Origin: CAVVWJ01 sp965652025
Lineage (GTDB): Bacteria; Gemmatimonadota; Gemmatimonadetes; Gemmatimonadales; GWC2-71-9
DNA: 64,000 nucleotides
Direction of reading: 5' to 3'
Assembly: GCA_965652025.1 (NCBI GenBank)
Contig: CBFGTM010000004.1
Coordinates: forward strand, 33,906 to 97,905
In this document: piece by piece, positions 16,639 through 25,489 of the stretch
Numbering within the stretch: the first letter of the stretch is position 1
Layout: every line of letters begins with the position of its first letter
Position numbers and translations under genes: made by a program
Notes under the pieces: model-generated
The model's input: only the letters and a program-made list of their open reading frames with translations
Database searches by the model: none
Told to the model about the DNA's origin: nothing

Positions 16639-17714
16639 GCCAGGTCAGCACCCTGGTCAACAGCGTGCTCGAGCAGCTCGACGCACGCGAAACCAAAATG
16701 GTGCTGGCCATCGACGGAGCCGAGCTTCCCGTCACCAATCTGGACAAGGCCCTCTGGCCTGCCTCGGGTCGCAACCGGGCGCTCACCAAGCGCGACCTGC
16801 TTCGCTACCTCACTCAGGTCTCCCCCTGGCTGCTTCCCCACCTCCGGGGGCGGCCGATGTTCACTACTCGCTATCCTGACGGCATCGCCGGCAAGAGTTT
16901 CTACCAGAAGCATTGGGAGAAGCCGCCTCCGTTTGCCCGCACCGTCAGCATCTACTCCAGCCACAACGAGGGCGACGGCAGCTACCTCATCTGTGAGAAC
17001 CTGCCAACCCTTCTGTTCCTGGCTCAGATGGGCGGCCTGGAGCTGCATCCCTGGTTCTCTCGGGTCGACACCGCGCCGGACGCGCGGGGCCGGAGCAAGC
17101 AGTTCACCGGCTCCGAGGCCAATCTGGAAAGGTCGGTGCTCAACTACCCCGATTTCGTCGTCTTCGACCTCGATCCCTATCTCTACTCGGGGAAAGAGGC
17201 GAAGGGGGAAGAGCCGGAGCTGCACCGAAAGGCGTTCAAGCAGACCCGGGATCTGGCCCTGCGGCTGCGCGATCTACTCGGCACGCTCGGCTTCGAGATC
17301 TTCGTCAAGACTTCGGGACGCACGGGACTGCATCTGTATCTGCCGATCGTGAGAAAGTTTGATTACGACGCCTCCAGAAACATCGCCGAGACGATCGGGC
17401 GGTACGCCCTGCAGCAGTGGCCCAAAGAGGTGACCCTGGAATGGGCGGTGGTACGGCGCACCGGAAAGATCTTCTTCGACTACAACCAGAACTCCCGGGG
17501 GAAGTCGCTCTCGAGCATCCTCTGTCCCCGCCGCCATCCGCTGGGAACGGTGTCGATGCCGGTGACCTGGGATGAGCTGGAGCGGATTTATCCCACCGAT
17601 TTCACTCTACGCACCGTTCCCCCGGTCCTGGAGGAGCAGGGCGACCCCTGGGCCGACATCCTGCGTTCCAAGCAGGATCTGGGAGCCATGCTGGAGCAGC
17701 GGAGCGCCGGGTGA
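16635..17714 (+). CDS. ligD: LigD-type polymerase/primase domain protein (NHEJ)
   Basis: 359 aa stand-alone polymerase domain of the archaeo-eukaryotic primase family. Visible: LPVTNLDKALWPASG, TKRDLLRYLTQVSPWLLPHL, RPMFTTRYPDGIAGKSFYQK, catalytic Asp pair in VVFDLDPY, KTSGRTGLHLYLPI, and the C-terminal DYNQNSRGKSL with APYS-region equivalent LSSILCPRRHP. It fills gaps at broken ends, preferring ribonucleotides, before ligation. In many bacteria this domain is fused to ligase and nuclease in one LigD; here polymerase and ligase are separate, overlapping genes, and no phosphoesterase domain is visible. The insertion around residues 143-200 is longer than in the second copy at 38684. Confidence 0.9.
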   Translation: MSQVSTLVNSVLEQLDARETKMVLAIDGAELPVTNLDKALWPASGRNRALTKRDLLRYLTQVSPWLLPHLRGRPMFTTRYPDGIAGKSFYQKHWEKPPPFARTVSIYSSHNEGDGSYLICENLPTLLFLAQMGGLELHPWFSRVDTAPDARGRSKQFTGSEANLERSVLNYPDFVVFDLDPYLYSGKEAKGEEPELHRKAFKQTRDLALRLRDLLGTLGFEIFVKTSGRTGLHLYLPIVRKFDYDASRNIAETIGRYALQQWPKEVTLEWAVVRRTGKIFFDYNQNSRGKSLSSILCPRRHPLGTVSMPVTWDELERIYPTDFTLRTVPPVLEEQGDPWADILRSKQDLGAMLEQRSAG

Positions 17715-18712
17715 CCCGCGCCCTCAAGGCTTTGGTCAAGACCGCGCCGGGCGCACTGCGCTACCGGACCCAGCCATCCTGGATTCCTCCCATGCTGGCC
17801 ACTCTGACCGAGGCTTTGCCCACCCAGGGCAAATGGGTATACGAGCCCAAGCTCGACGGTGTGCGCGCCCTCATCTATGGGACCGGTGGCGCGGTGCGAA
17901 TCTTTTCCCGGAACCGAAAGCCGCTGAACGGAGCCTATCCGGAGCTGGTGGAGGCGCTGGAGACCGCAATGCGAGGCGATGCCGTGCTGGACGGCGAAAT
18001 CGTGGCATTCGACGAGCGAGGTGAGACCAGCTTCGCGCGGCTGCAACAGCGGATGCAGCTGCGGGATCCGGTGCGAGCGCGGCGGAGCCAGGTCCCCATT
18101 TATCTGTACCTGTTCGACTGCCTGTTCTACGAGGGAGTCGATCTCACGGGGCTGCCGCTGGTCGATCGCAAGGCGGTGCTGCGTGACGTGGTCTGGTTCG
18201 ACGACCCCATCCGATTCACTCCTCATCGCACTACCGGCTCGGCGGCCATGCTGCGCGACGCATGTGCTCGGGGAGCCGAAGGCATTCTGGCCAAGCGCGC
18301 CGATTCCAGGTACCTGAGCGCGCGGTCGACTGACTGGCTCAAGCTGAAATGCGTCCGGCAGCAGGAGTTCGTGATTGGGGGCTACACCGCGCCTCAAGGC
18401 TCCCGCGAACGTCTGGGTGCTCTGCTGGTGGGGTATTACGATGGAAAGGCGCTCCGCTATGCCGGCAAGGTGGGGACCGGTTACGACCGAAGGACGCTGG
18501 AACATCTTCACCAGCGGCTGGTACCGCTGCATCGGTCGGTTTCACCGTTCTCGGAAGGTCCCGCTCCAGCCGGCGACATTCAGTGGGTTACTCCCAAGCT
18601 CGTCGGGCAAATCGGCTTCTCCGAATGGACTTCGGCCGGACTGCTGCGCCATCCCCGGTTTCTCGGTCTGCGTGACGACAAGGCGGCCCGGGAGGTCCGC
18701 CGGGAAGACTAG
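17711..18712 (+). CDS. ligD: ATP-dependent DNA ligase (LigD ligase module)
   Basis: 333 aa, GTG start overlapping the polymerase stop (GTGA). The adenylated lysine is Lys47 in YEPKLDGVRAL (KxDG motif I); further nucleotidyltransferase motifs are IFSRNRKPL (III), DAVLDGEIVAFDE (IIIa), EGILAKRADSRY (IV) and TDWLKLKC (V). The OB-fold follows (QEFVIGGYTAPQGSRERLGALLVGYY). It seals nicks and double-strand breaks with ATP, acting with Ku and the adjacent polymerase. The first 25 residues lie before the ligase core. Length is right for a stand-alone LigD ligase module. Confidence 0.95.
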   Translation: MTRALKALVKTAPGALRYRTQPSWIPPMLATLTEALPTQGKWVYEPKLDGVRALIYGTGGAVRIFSRNRKPLNGAYPELVEALETAMRGDAVLDGEIVAFDERGETSFARLQQRMQLRDPVRARRSQVPIYLYLFDCLFYEGVDLTGLPLVDRKAVLRDVVWFDDPIRFTPHRTTGSAAMLRDACARGAEGILAKRADSRYLSARSTDWLKLKCVRQQEFVIGGYTAPQGSRERLGALLVGYYDGKALRYAGKVGTGYDRRTLEHLHQRLVPLHRSVSPFSEGPAPAGDIQWVTPKLVGQIGFSEWTSAGLLRHPRFLGLRDDKAAREVRRED

Positions 18713-18888
18713 CCTCGCAACCCGCTAAAAACCCTCTCAGTGCTCCAGCCACCGGTTCTCTGCTGGACGCCCAAATCCTTAAGTGACAGCAACATAGGGA
18801 CAGGCACCGAACTGCACGGATCTTGCCCGTGAGGGCCGTCGGTGCTGGTCGACATCGAACCCGTTCCTCACACTCAATTGGAGGCTCA

Positions 18889-19530
18889 ATGCGTGGCACC
18901 GCGTGGGTAGCTCGCGTGTTGTTGGTGGGCGGTACCCTGCTGGCATCGGCTCATCCTGTGCTGGCGCAGCGGATCAGCATCACCCCCAACATCGGCGTAT
19001 ACGTTCCGACCACTGAGCTGGTGAAGGCCGCCAGCGGTGAAGAGTTCAAGCAGGAGATCAGTTTCACGGTGGGCGGCCGGCTCGGTGTCCAGATGAGCAA
19101 TCGCCTGGGCCTGGAGTTCACTGGGGCCTATGCGCCGAGTGACCTGAGGGTGACCGCGACGGGGTTCGGCGACCAGAGCGAGGACGCCAATGTGTTCACC
19201 GGAAGCGGCCGGATCAGCTACCATGTCATTCCGACCACAAGCCCGCTCAGCCTCATGGTGACTGGTGGCGTGGGCGTGGTGAATCGGAGCGGTGCCTTCT
19301 ATGCTGATGTCGAGAACAAGACCGACATCGGCGGCACCGTGGGTGCCACGGCGGGGTTCCGGCTGGGCAGTTTGGTCCGGCTCCAGGTGAGCGCCGAGGA
19401 CTACATCTACAAGCCGCGCGCCGAAATTCCCGGCTTCGGCCCCGCGGATGAGGTAAAGACCCAGAACGATATTCACCTTTCGTTCGGGGTGGGAATTCCG
19501 CTCCTCGGTTTGGGGACCCTGGGCAAGTAA
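18889..19530 (+). CDS. Small outer-membrane beta-barrel protein
   Basis: 213 aa from ATG 18889, preceded by GGAGG at 18880-18884. A signal peptide is clear (MRGTAWVARVLLVGGTLLAS...VLAQ). The mature part alternates hydrophobic and polar residues (RISITPNIGVYVPTTEL, LGLEFTGAYAPS, FRLGSLVRLQVSAEDYIY) and ends with a strand-like FGVGIPLLGLGTLGK, the usual pattern of an 8-strand OmpA/OmpX-type barrel. The ligand is unknown. A strong terminator follows. It is similar in plan to the next gene at 19781, suggesting an ancient duplication. Confidence 0.75.
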   Translation: MRGTAWVARVLLVGGTLLASAHPVLAQRISITPNIGVYVPTTELVKAASGEEFKQEISFTVGGRLGVQMSNRLGLEFTGAYAPSDLRVTATGFGDQSEDANVFTGSGRISYHVIPTTSPLSLMVTGGVGVVNRSGAFYADVENKTDIGGTVGATAGFRLGSLVRLQVSAEDYIYKPRAEIPGFGPADEVKTQNDIHLSFGVGIPLLGLGTLGK

Positions 19531-19558
19531 ATCCGGGCTGGCCACGAGTAAACGACGG

Positions 19559-19592
19559 GGGCGGCTTCGCTTGCGGAGCCGCCCTCAGTCTT
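19559..19592 (+). terminator. Rho-independent terminator
   Basis: Stem GGGCGGCT (19559-19566) / AGCCGCCC (19577-19584) with a 10-nt loop, then a T-containing tail ending in TTTT. It sits 28 bp after the outer-membrane barrel gene. Confidence 0.8.
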
Positions 19593-19780
19593 TTCCCCCA
19601 GTTGGGTCACTGCGGCCTGGTGACTCGGTTCACAATTCTGGCCTCACTCGCTTCACAGCGGTTTCCCCCCTCGCCGGCGATCCTTCGGGTGCCGGGAGCT
19701 GCCCGGCCTGCGGAGGTGTGCGTCTAGCTGGCGCCAACTTCCGTGACCATCTCAGCTTCTGACTCTACCAAGGAGTGTGT

Positions 19781-20395
19781 ATGTCGATGCGTAAGCTGAA
19801 TGCACTGATTCCGGGGTTGGTCGCAGTGGCAGTGCTTGCGACCACGACGGCCAGCCCTGCCGCCGCACAAGGTGGCGTAGAGCTGACCCCATGGATCGGC
19901 GCATACGTCCCGACGAGCAACTCGATCGGCTCCCTGGGTCAGGACATCAATCGTGACGCCAGCGCGGTCGGTGGAGCCCGGCTTACCTTCTGGGGATCCG
20001 GCTCGCTCGGCTTCGAAGCCACTGGTGGTTATTCGCCGGCCAAAATCGGCGATGACATCAACAATGGCAATACCGATCTGCTCCTGGCTAGCGGCCGGCT
20101 GCTGCTGGCACTCTCGCCGGTAAGCAACAGCGTCGGCTTCTATGTGGCCGGCGGTCCCGCCCTGCTGTCGCGGGGCAGCGACCCGTTCGACAATGACGCG
20201 AGCAGCACCGACTTCGGTGGCGTCCTCGGTCTCGGCTTCCGCTTCGGCGGTGGTGACGACAACCGGATTGGCTTCCGGATCGATCTCGAGGATTACCTCT
20301 ACAATGGTGACTTCGGCGGCGGCGATGACTTCCAGAACGACCTGGTCGCCTCCCTCGGCGTCTCGATTGGCCTCGGCGGTAGCGCCAGCGACTAA
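19781..20395 (+). CDS. Small outer-membrane beta-barrel protein
   Basis: 204 aa from ATG 19781, with AGGAG 5 nt upstream (19771-19775); an ATG at 19787 is also possible. Signal peptide MSMRKLNALIPGL...ASPAAAQ. The mature sequence is a run of short amphipathic strands (GVELTPWIGAYVPTSNS, LGFEATGGYSPAKI, SVGFYVAGGPALL, FGGVLGLGFRFGGGDDN, IGFRIDLEDYLYN) ending in VSIGLGGSASD. The Asp/Asn/Gly-rich loops may bind calcium, but that is inference. It shares the GAYVPT and YSP/YAPS motifs and DLEDYLY/SAEDYIY with the upstream barrel, so the two are paralogues. A perfect terminator follows. Confidence 0.75.
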   Translation: MSMRKLNALIPGLVAVAVLATTTASPAAAQGGVELTPWIGAYVPTSNSIGSLGQDINRDASAVGGARLTFWGSGSLGFEATGGYSPAKIGDDINNGNTDLLLASGRLLLALSPVSNSVGFYVAGGPALLSRGSDPFDNDASSTDFGGVLGLGFRFGGGDDNRIGFRIDLEDYLYNGDFGGGDDFQNDLVASLGVSIGLGGSASD

Positions 20396-20424
20396 GCCAA
20401 CAGCATCCTACTGCTGAAAGCACT

Positions 20425-20460
20425 GAAGGATCTCTCCGGCGTTCGGAGAGATCCTTCTTT
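20425..20460 (+). terminator. Rho-independent terminator
   Basis: Perfect 14-bp stem GAAGGATCTCTCCG (20425-20438) and its complement (20444-20457) around a 5-nt loop, followed by TTT. It lies 29 bp after the second barrel gene; the outer A/T pairs could also serve the opposite strand. Confidence 0.85.
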
Positions 20461-20467
20461 GCGTGGT

Positions 20468-20542
20468 AGTCGCGAGTGAAAGCGAAATGTGTGCTAGCCC
20501 AAGTCTGACGACTAGTGACTCGCGACTAGCGACTAGTGACTA
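20468..20542. repeat. Heptad GAC-repeat with inverted partner
   Basis: At 20503-20542 the units read TGAC GACTAGT GACTCGC GACTAGC GACTAGT GACTAAA, a clean 7-bp period. An 11-bp inverted partner TAGTCGCGAGT lies at 20468-20478 and pairs exactly with ACTCGCGACTA inside the array. Same family as the elements at 10571, 51159 and 59074. Confidence 0.75.
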
Positions 20543-20905
20543 AAAAGGTGGGTGGAACGGGCCCGGAGGCCCGTTCCCAGCGAGATGAAGAAAAGAAGGG
20601 GAATTAGAAGGGGATAGCAGCGAAAGCATTGGAGTGGATGACTCGTCCGGCCGACAGAGCAGGGGACTCGGGGCTTATTCGGACGTCTCGCAGTTCGCCG
20701 TCCAGCAATACTCTCACTGTGGCCAAGTATAGATCAGTGCAGAGGCGCCGCTGTGCGGTGGATCACACCTGTGGAGTCCTTCTCACATTAATGGACATCC
20801 AAAATACGCTCTCGCTCTCAGCGGTGTCCCGACACAGTCTGTTGTGAGCACTGAGTAGGCAAATCCGCCTACAGTCGCCATCTTTCGCCAACGTCCTCGA
20901 CAGCC

Positions 20906-21595
20906 TCAGGTAGAAGGTGCGGTGGGGAACCGTTCTGCCTTGAGCGTATGCAACGCCGACTTCAGACGCCGAACGCCCTGAGTAGCAGGGTATCGGTCAA
21001 TGAGTCGTCTGAGCTCGCTCATTGCCCTTCCCGGATCCCTGAGGTGGTGCTCGTAGAGATCGACCAGTGCGAGCCCCACCTGAAAATCGTCCCGTCTGGA
21101 GAGCGGGTGCGACCGAAGGCTATCCAGCTCGGCCGCCGCGGTCTCGGGCTCATCCAGGTTTTCCGCCAGCAGCTGCGCGCGTCGCAGTGTGGCCTCGATC
21201 CGCTCGCCAGGGTTTCGGGCTCGCTCGGCGTAGGCGTCGGCGGCCGCGCGATGATGGCCTCGGACCGCGAGGGTTTCGATTCCGGAAAACCCCGCGCCCA
21301 CCCGCATCAGCCCGCTGTTGGCGAGCAGCTGAAAGAATCCGTCGATGACCGGCTCCAGCACGCCCGACAGGAAGGCGACTGTCAGACCATAGATGGCCCA
21401 GACTGCGCCCACCAGCTCGAGCATTCGCGCGTCGCGGGTGACGAACGCGAGGATCAAGGCGAGCACCGTGCAGAAGAGGACAACGGTGCCCACCAGAATA
21501 CGCACCAGGCTGAACGGCTCCTCGGTCCAGCGCTGATCCGCGCGGCCGGCGCTGGAGACGGAACCGATGGTGTCTTTAGCTGAGGAAGGACGCAA
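20906..21595 (-). CDS. Membrane protein with C-terminal helical-repeat region
   Basis: 229 aa. Two hydrophobic helices at about residues 29-50 (LVRILVGTVVLFCTVLALILAF) and 56-80 (MLELVGAVWAIYGLTVAFLSGVL) are followed by a soluble alpha-helical part with TPR-like spacing (GHHRAAADAYAERARNPGER, ATLRRAQLLAENLDEPETAAAELD, FQVGLALVDLYEHHLRDPGRAMSEL). I recognise no specific family. It stands alone between a repeat-rich gap and the divergent Omp85-like gene, 126 bp from the latter. Confidence 0.6.
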   Translation of the reverse strand: MRPSSAKDTIGSVSSAGRADQRWTEEPFSLVRILVGTVVLFCTVLALILAFVTRDARMLELVGAVWAIYGLTVAFLSGVLEPVIDGFFQLLANSGLMRVGAGFSGIETLAVRGHHRAAADAYAERARNPGERIEATLRRAQLLAENLDEPETAAAELDSLRSHPLSRRDDFQVGLALVDLYEHHLRDPGRAMSELRRLIDRYPATQGVRRLKSALHTLKAERFPTAPST

Positions 21596-21721
21596 GACGA
21601 AAAGTTACCACCCTCGGTTGACTTTAGCTTCGGGCGGGGCCTAAATCCCCCGCAGCGCTCAGGCAATCCAGCCCATTCCGAGGGAGGTTACACTGAGCCC
21701 CATCAACTGCGAGAGGCCCTT

Positions 21722-22858
21722 GTGAGGCGGGTGGTGCCATTTGTGCTCCTGACCTTGCTTTCCACCGAACGGATGCTGGCTCAGGGGGAGGACACCAGCT
21801 TGCCCTGGCGCACCAGCTACTTCCCCTATCTGACCGGTGGCTCGAATGACGGACCGCTGCTGAACTTTCGGGTTCGGTACGCCCAGGCCGCCGAGTACGA
21901 GGAGCGGGTCACCGCAGCCGCGGCCCTGAACGTCGAGGCAGGGTTTGCCAGCAGCGGAAGCCGCCATGGCTATGTGGAGTTCCGCGCGCCTTTGGTGTGG
22001 CGGGGCTGGCGCCTGAATGCCAGGGCCGGCGCCTCTCGCGAAGCCCGCTTTGGTTACTTCGGGTTGGGCAACGACACCGAAAACAACCGCGATGCGGTAA
22101 CCGAAGCTCAACCGTATCTGTATCGAACCCGGCGCACCCGCTACGGCGGAACTGTCGAGCTCACCCGCCTGCTCCGGCCGCCGTTCATGGTGGCGCTTCT
22201 AGGTGGGGTCGAGCGGGACGAATACACCTCATTGCCCGGGCCATCTACCTTCGCGACCGACTTCGGCGATGAGCTCAAGGACACCGACGTCTCCGGTCGG
22301 CTGGCCCTGATCTACGATACCCGGGACAACGAGTTCAACCCTCACCGAGGAGTGCTGCTTGAAGCGGGCACTCAGGTGGGGAGCGGCGGAGACAGCTACA
22401 CCCGCCTGTACACGCTCCTGCGAGGCTATCTCACGATCCGGGAGGGCACCGTCGCGGCGGCGCGCCTCGGGGCCTCGGGGATGGGCGGCACGCCCGGCCT
22501 CGATGCTCGGTACCGCCTGCCCGGGTGGGAGCGGGAGGTCACGGTCCTGGGTGGGCAGGACTCACACCGGTCTCTGGACACGGGGCGTCTCACCGGCGAG
22601 CACGTGCTGTTCGGCAATCTCGAGGTGCGGCACGATGTGATCGCCTTTGGCGATCTGGGTGCGATCACCCTCATCGGGTTCGTCGACGCGGGGCGGGTCT
22701 TCGAGGGCGAAAGCTTTCGCCTGACCACCGAGGATCTCAAAGTGGGCGGAGGCGGAGGGATCGGGCTTCGAATCCTCCGCTCCAGCATCTTTACCTTCAA
22801 CTTTGCCGGCGGGCCCGACGGGTACAACTTCTCGTTCGGAACCGGATGGATGTATTGA
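21722..22858 (+). CDS. Omp85/BamA-type surface-antigen barrel without POTRA domains
   Basis: 378 aa, GTG start; signal peptide MRRVVPFVLLTLLSTERMLAQ. The whole mature part resembles the 16-strand barrel of the bacterial surface antigen family: DFGDELKDTDVSGRLALIYDTRDNEFNPHRG carries the typical YDTRDN-x-x-x-P-x-x-G motif, LRGYLTIREG and ALRLGASG-like strands follow, and the end VGGGGGIGLRIL and FNFSFGTGW matches the last strands (FSFGTGWMY with terminal aromatic). No POTRA repeats precede the barrel, so it resembles TamA-like or patatin-associated C-terminal barrels standing alone. Role unknown; insertion or export through the outer membrane is possible. Confidence 0.75.
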   Translation: MRRVVPFVLLTLLSTERMLAQGEDTSLPWRTSYFPYLTGGSNDGPLLNFRVRYAQAAEYEERVTAAAALNVEAGFASSGSRHGYVEFRAPLVWRGWRLNARAGASREARFGYFGLGNDTENNRDAVTEAQPYLYRTRRTRYGGTVELTRLLRPPFMVALLGGVERDEYTSLPGPSTFATDFGDELKDTDVSGRLALIYDTRDNEFNPHRGVLLEAGTQVGSGGDSYTRLYTLLRGYLTIREGTVAAARLGASGMGGTPGLDARYRLPGWEREVTVLGGQDSHRSLDTGRLTGEHVLFGNLEVRHDVIAFGDLGAITLIGFVDAGRVFEGESFRLTTEDLKVGGGGGIGLRILRSSIFTFNFAGGPDGYNFSFGTGWMY

Positions 22859-22891
22859 CGGAGGTAAGCGGGTAAAGCCAAGAGCTATTGC

Positions 22892-23428
22892 TTACGCCAC
22901 TCTTGCAACCGGCAGTCGGGCCGCTTCCAGGACCTCTCGCAGTGTCGTCTCCCCGCGGTCCCGAGCATACCACTTCCGCACCTGGGGATACAGCTCAGAC
23001 TTGGCCATCGTGCCCCGGTTGGCCATGACCCAGGCTTGGAGCTCCGAGGGACGGGGTCCCCAGTGGCCGAGCTCCTGGAAGTTCTCATCCAGCGCAATAA
23101 CGATCGGGATGGATCTAGATCCGTTGGTGAGATACTGGTCCATGACCTCCGGGTTGGCATCGCGCTCGATCACTCGCAGCTCGAACCCGGGGACCGATTC
23201 CGCGAACTTGGCAACTATCGGTACCGTATTGGAGGCATCGCCGCACCAGTCCTCAGCAATGACCAGGAGTTTGCGCTGAACGCCTGTCGGGACCGCTTCC
23301 CGGGCCCATTCCGGAATTCGAGCCAGATTGTACACACCCTGCCAGAGCCCGCAGTGTTCCGCCTTGCAGCCGGCGACGAACGGGTCGAATGGTAGAGCCT
23401 CGTTCCACAACTTCCTGAAATCCAGCAT
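22892..23428 (-). CDS. Thioredoxin-like family protein with WCGDA site
   Basis: 178 aa, cytoplasmic (no signal). The thioredoxin-fold core holds LLVIAEDWCGDASNTVPIVAKFAE, with Cys62 at the active-site position and Asp rather than the second Cys, and the cis-Pro loop SRSIPIVIALDENFQELGHW. This is the Thioredoxin_9-type family, often annotated as thioredoxin family protein. A single active-site cysteine argues against general disulfide exchange. An extra N-terminal segment has Cys21 and Cys26. It lies 70 bp downstream of the saccharopine-dehydrogenase-like gene and is probably cotranscribed. Confidence 0.8.
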   Translation of the reverse strand: MLDFRKLWNEALPFDPFVAGCKAEHCGLWQGVYNLARIPEWAREAVPTGVQRKLLVIAEDWCGDASNTVPIVAKFAESVPGFELRVIERDANPEVMDQYLTNGSRSIPIVIALDENFQELGHWGPRPSELQAWVMANRGTMAKSELYPQVRKWYARDRGETTLREVLEAARLPVARVA

Positions 23429-23498
23429 TGCATCTCCAGTAGCAATCCAACTGCCAGAACAGCGCCAGGGCGGGCAAAGTTCCGGCGACGACTCGAAC

Positions 23499-24641
23499 TC
23501 AAATTTCTTCGATGTTGACCCCCCGTTTCCCCAGCTCGCTCACATAAGCGCGAAAGGGGATGGCCTCGTCCGGAGTGTGGACCCCCTTGGCAATGACTCT
23601 GCCCTCCACCTGCATCTGCCCGGTGATCGAGAGCGAGTAGCCGGTAGTCCGCATCATCGCGCTGATGCCGTGCTTCACATCGTAGTAGTCGATCAGCCGG
23701 AAGGCGACGGTTTGCTCATTCCTCTTCTTCTTGCCGGTGACCTGGACCTGCAAGGCGACTAAATCGCGCCCGTTGGGCTTGGAGAGTTTAGGGCTCACCG
23801 CTGCGATGAAGACGTCGCGGGGCACCACCTTCTTGCCCTTGACGTCGATAGGATCGTTGCCCAGGAGCCCGAGCTCCCGGATCGGCCGCACAACCGCCGC
23901 ATGGCCGGGATAGCGCAGGGTCTTGTACTCCATGACCTCGATCTTGCCTTGATAGGCAAACGGCAACGTGCTGATACCACCTCCGGTGTGGAACGCTTCG
24001 AGCGTGCCCAGGGGCGACGGAAACTCCACCGGCTCGACTTCGCTCAGCGCGTCCACCTGGACCGGCTTACCTCCACGCAGCACCCAGGATGGTGTGGTGT
24101 AGTAGTCGAGCGCCCCCTCGAGCGAGTAGACGATCTGATAATTGAGCGGAGGCTCTGGACTCTGGGGCAGGCCGCCAACGAATATCTTTACCTTATCAGC
24201 ATGGTCGAGCCGGCGGATCCCCTCTGCCGCCAGAATGTTTACCATCCCGGGCGCGAGTCCGCAGTCGGGAATGACGGAGATGCCCTTCGATTCGGCTTCG
24301 GCATGGAGCTTCTTCTGCTCCAGGACGATCTCGGTGTTGCCACCCAGATCGGAAAAATGGCAGCCGCTTTCGACCGCAGCCTTGGCCATGGATCCGTTGT
24401 AGTAATACGGGATGGCGCTCATGATTGCGGCCTGGCCCGCAAAGGCGGCCCGGACCGCAGGCCCGTCCGAGACATCGAGCCGAACCGTGCGAAGGCGCCC
24501 GCCCCAGTCGCCAGCTAGAAATTGGGGAAGCTTTTGCGGCCGGAGATCGGCCAGGGTAACCTGGTCGACCGCCGGGTTCTGGAGCAGATCATAGGCGCAG
24601 GCACAGCCCTGGAGGCCGGCGCCGAGGACCAGCATTTTCAT
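23499..24641 (-). CDS. Saccharopine dehydrogenase-like NAD(P)-binding oxidoreductase
   Basis: 380 aa from ATG 24641 (MKMLVLGAGLQGCACAYDLL), with GGAG 6 nt upstream; the frame extends 15 nt further. A Rossmann loop LGAGLQGCACA is followed by VTLADLRPQKL and by AAFAGQAAIMSAIPYYYNGSMAKAA, the classic Sacchrp_dh_NADP pattern, then SVIPDCGLAPGMVNILAAEG, and a C-terminal domain with EAFHTGGGISTLPFAYQGK and ISAMMRTTGYSLSITGQM. Related enzymes include lysine 6-dehydrogenase and saccharopine reductases; the exact substrate is not readable. It lacks a signal peptide and heads a short operon with the thioredoxin-like gene. Confidence 0.85.
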   Translation of the reverse strand: MKMLVLGAGLQGCACAYDLLQNPAVDQVTLADLRPQKLPQFLAGDWGGRLRTVRLDVSDGPAVRAAFAGQAAIMSAIPYYYNGSMAKAAVESGCHFSDLGGNTEIVLEQKKLHAEAESKGISVIPDCGLAPGMVNILAAEGIRRLDHADKVKIFVGGLPQSPEPPLNYQIVYSLEGALDYYTTPSWVLRGGKPVQVDALSEVEPVEFPSPLGTLEAFHTGGGISTLPFAYQGKIEVMEYKTLRYPGHAAVVRPIRELGLLGNDPIDVKGKKVVPRDVFIAAVSPKLSKPNGRDLVALQVQVTGKKKRNEQTVAFRLIDYYDVKHGISAMMRTTGYSLSITGQMQVEGRVIAKGVHTPDEAIPFRAYVSELGKRGVNIEEI

Positions 24642-24664
24642 CACCAACTCCGCCATTCTAGAGA

Positions 24665-24713
24665 GAAAAAAGCCCCGGAAAATAGTCGGGAAGTGTGAGT
24701 TGCTTCAACTCAC
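24665..24713 (-). terminator. Candidate terminator after the lipoprotein gene
   Basis: On the minus strand a perfect 8-bp hairpin GTGAGTTG / CAACTCAC (24695-24713) overlaps the stop codon, followed by a weaker CCCG/CGGG pair and a run of six T (24667-24672 as A on the plus strand). The stems are modest, so confidence is moderate. Confidence 0.5.
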
Positions 24714-25489
24714 ATCTGATCCGCGGGTGGCTGGGCCTCTGCCCGGCCCTCGAAGAATGTCGGCTGTCTCGGGCGGGCCGGCGGGTTGGAGAGGTGGAGG
24801 AGGCGAGGGCGCCCTCGAGCCAGAGGCCGCACCTGGAGCAGGTCGCCGGTGGTGAAGAAGGCCACTGAATCAGAGCCCCAGCGCACCGGGTCTCTGGCGG
24901 CCTGGGCCAGGATGGAGGGGCGGCCTCGCTGCGTGGCCACGCACAGATCCCGGGATCGTTCGCAGGGGATCACTCGAGCGAACACCGGGTCTCCCAGCAA
25001 CACGGCCAGAGCCGATTCCGCCGCCGGCTGATCGGCCGGGGACACCGGCTGTGGAACTGGCTTTGCGGGAGGTGCCGCCGCCCGGTAGATCCCCTTCGAG
25101 GTCTGGACGATCAAAGCGGCCCCATTCTCGGCCCACGCCACCCGCTCGGGAGTCCCTGAGTCTTTGGGCAGCTTCAGCTCTCGGTCGGCGCCGTTCAGCA
25201 GGTTCATCACCCACACGGTGGCCGGTGTGGAATCCCGCAGCGACAGGCCTCTGAGGAAGGCAACCTGGATGCCGCCGGGAGCGAGCGCGGGCCTCAGCTC
25301 GGCCACGGCGGTGAAGGTGAGGGGGAACACCGGACCGCCGGCGCCCCGCACGGCGTACAGATCGCCGCTCATCCCGCTGCCGCCGACGAAGATCGCATAG
25401 GACTCCCGGCCCACATCGATCTTGTCGCGGAGGGGGGCGACCGTTCCGCAGGCGACTACTAACAAAACCGTAAGTGGTAAGCGCACCAC
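24710..25489 (-). CDS. Lipoprotein with TolB/WD40-like propeller segments
   Basis: 259 aa. GTG start at 25489 directly abuts the TAA of the upstream aminopeptidase gene, with another GTG three bases on. Lipobox LLVVAC at residues 9-14. Segments such as SGDLYAVRGAGGPVFPLTFTA, LRPALAPGGIQVAFLRG, ATVWVMNLLNGADRELKLP and RVAWAENGAALIVQTSKGIYR have the strand-turn rhythm of TolB-type beta propellers. The C-terminus is Pro/Arg-rich. Probably a periplasmic lipoprotein of unknown role, cotranscribed with the M1 peptidase. Confidence 0.65.
   Translation of the reverse strand: MVRLPLTVLLVVACGTVAPLRDKIDVGRESYAIFVGGSGMSGDLYAVRGAGGPVFPLTFTAVAELRPALAPGGIQVAFLRGLSLRDSTPATVWVMNLLNGADRELKLPKDSGTPERVAWAENGAALIVQTSKGIYRAAAPPAKPVPQPVSPADQPAAESALAVLLGDPVFARVIPCERSRDLCVATQRGRPSILAQAARDPVRWGSDSVAFFTTGDLLQVRPLARGRPRLLHLSNPPARPRQPTFFEGRAEAQPPADQM

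Larger units (their letters stand above)
20396..20905. other. 510-bp gene-free stretch with terminator, heptad repeat and GC hairpin
   Basis: Contains the terminator at 20425-20460, the GAC-heptad repeat at 20468-20542 and a perfect GC hairpin GGAACGGGCC / GGCCCGTTCC (20554-20563 with 20568-20577, loop CGGA) without a T tract. A 72-codon frame at 20629-20847 has no ribosome site or recognisable composition and I do not call it. The rest (20580-20905) shows nothing I can name. Confidence 0.6.

Noticed and set aside
20503..20542. Possible CRISPR-like or VNTR array
   Set aside because: Units are 7 bp without spacers, so not a CRISPR; retained as a short tandem repeat.
20629..20847. A 72-codon plus-strand frame in the repeat-rich gap
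   Set aside because: No ribosome site, no family match and Arg/Ser-rich composition typical of random frames.
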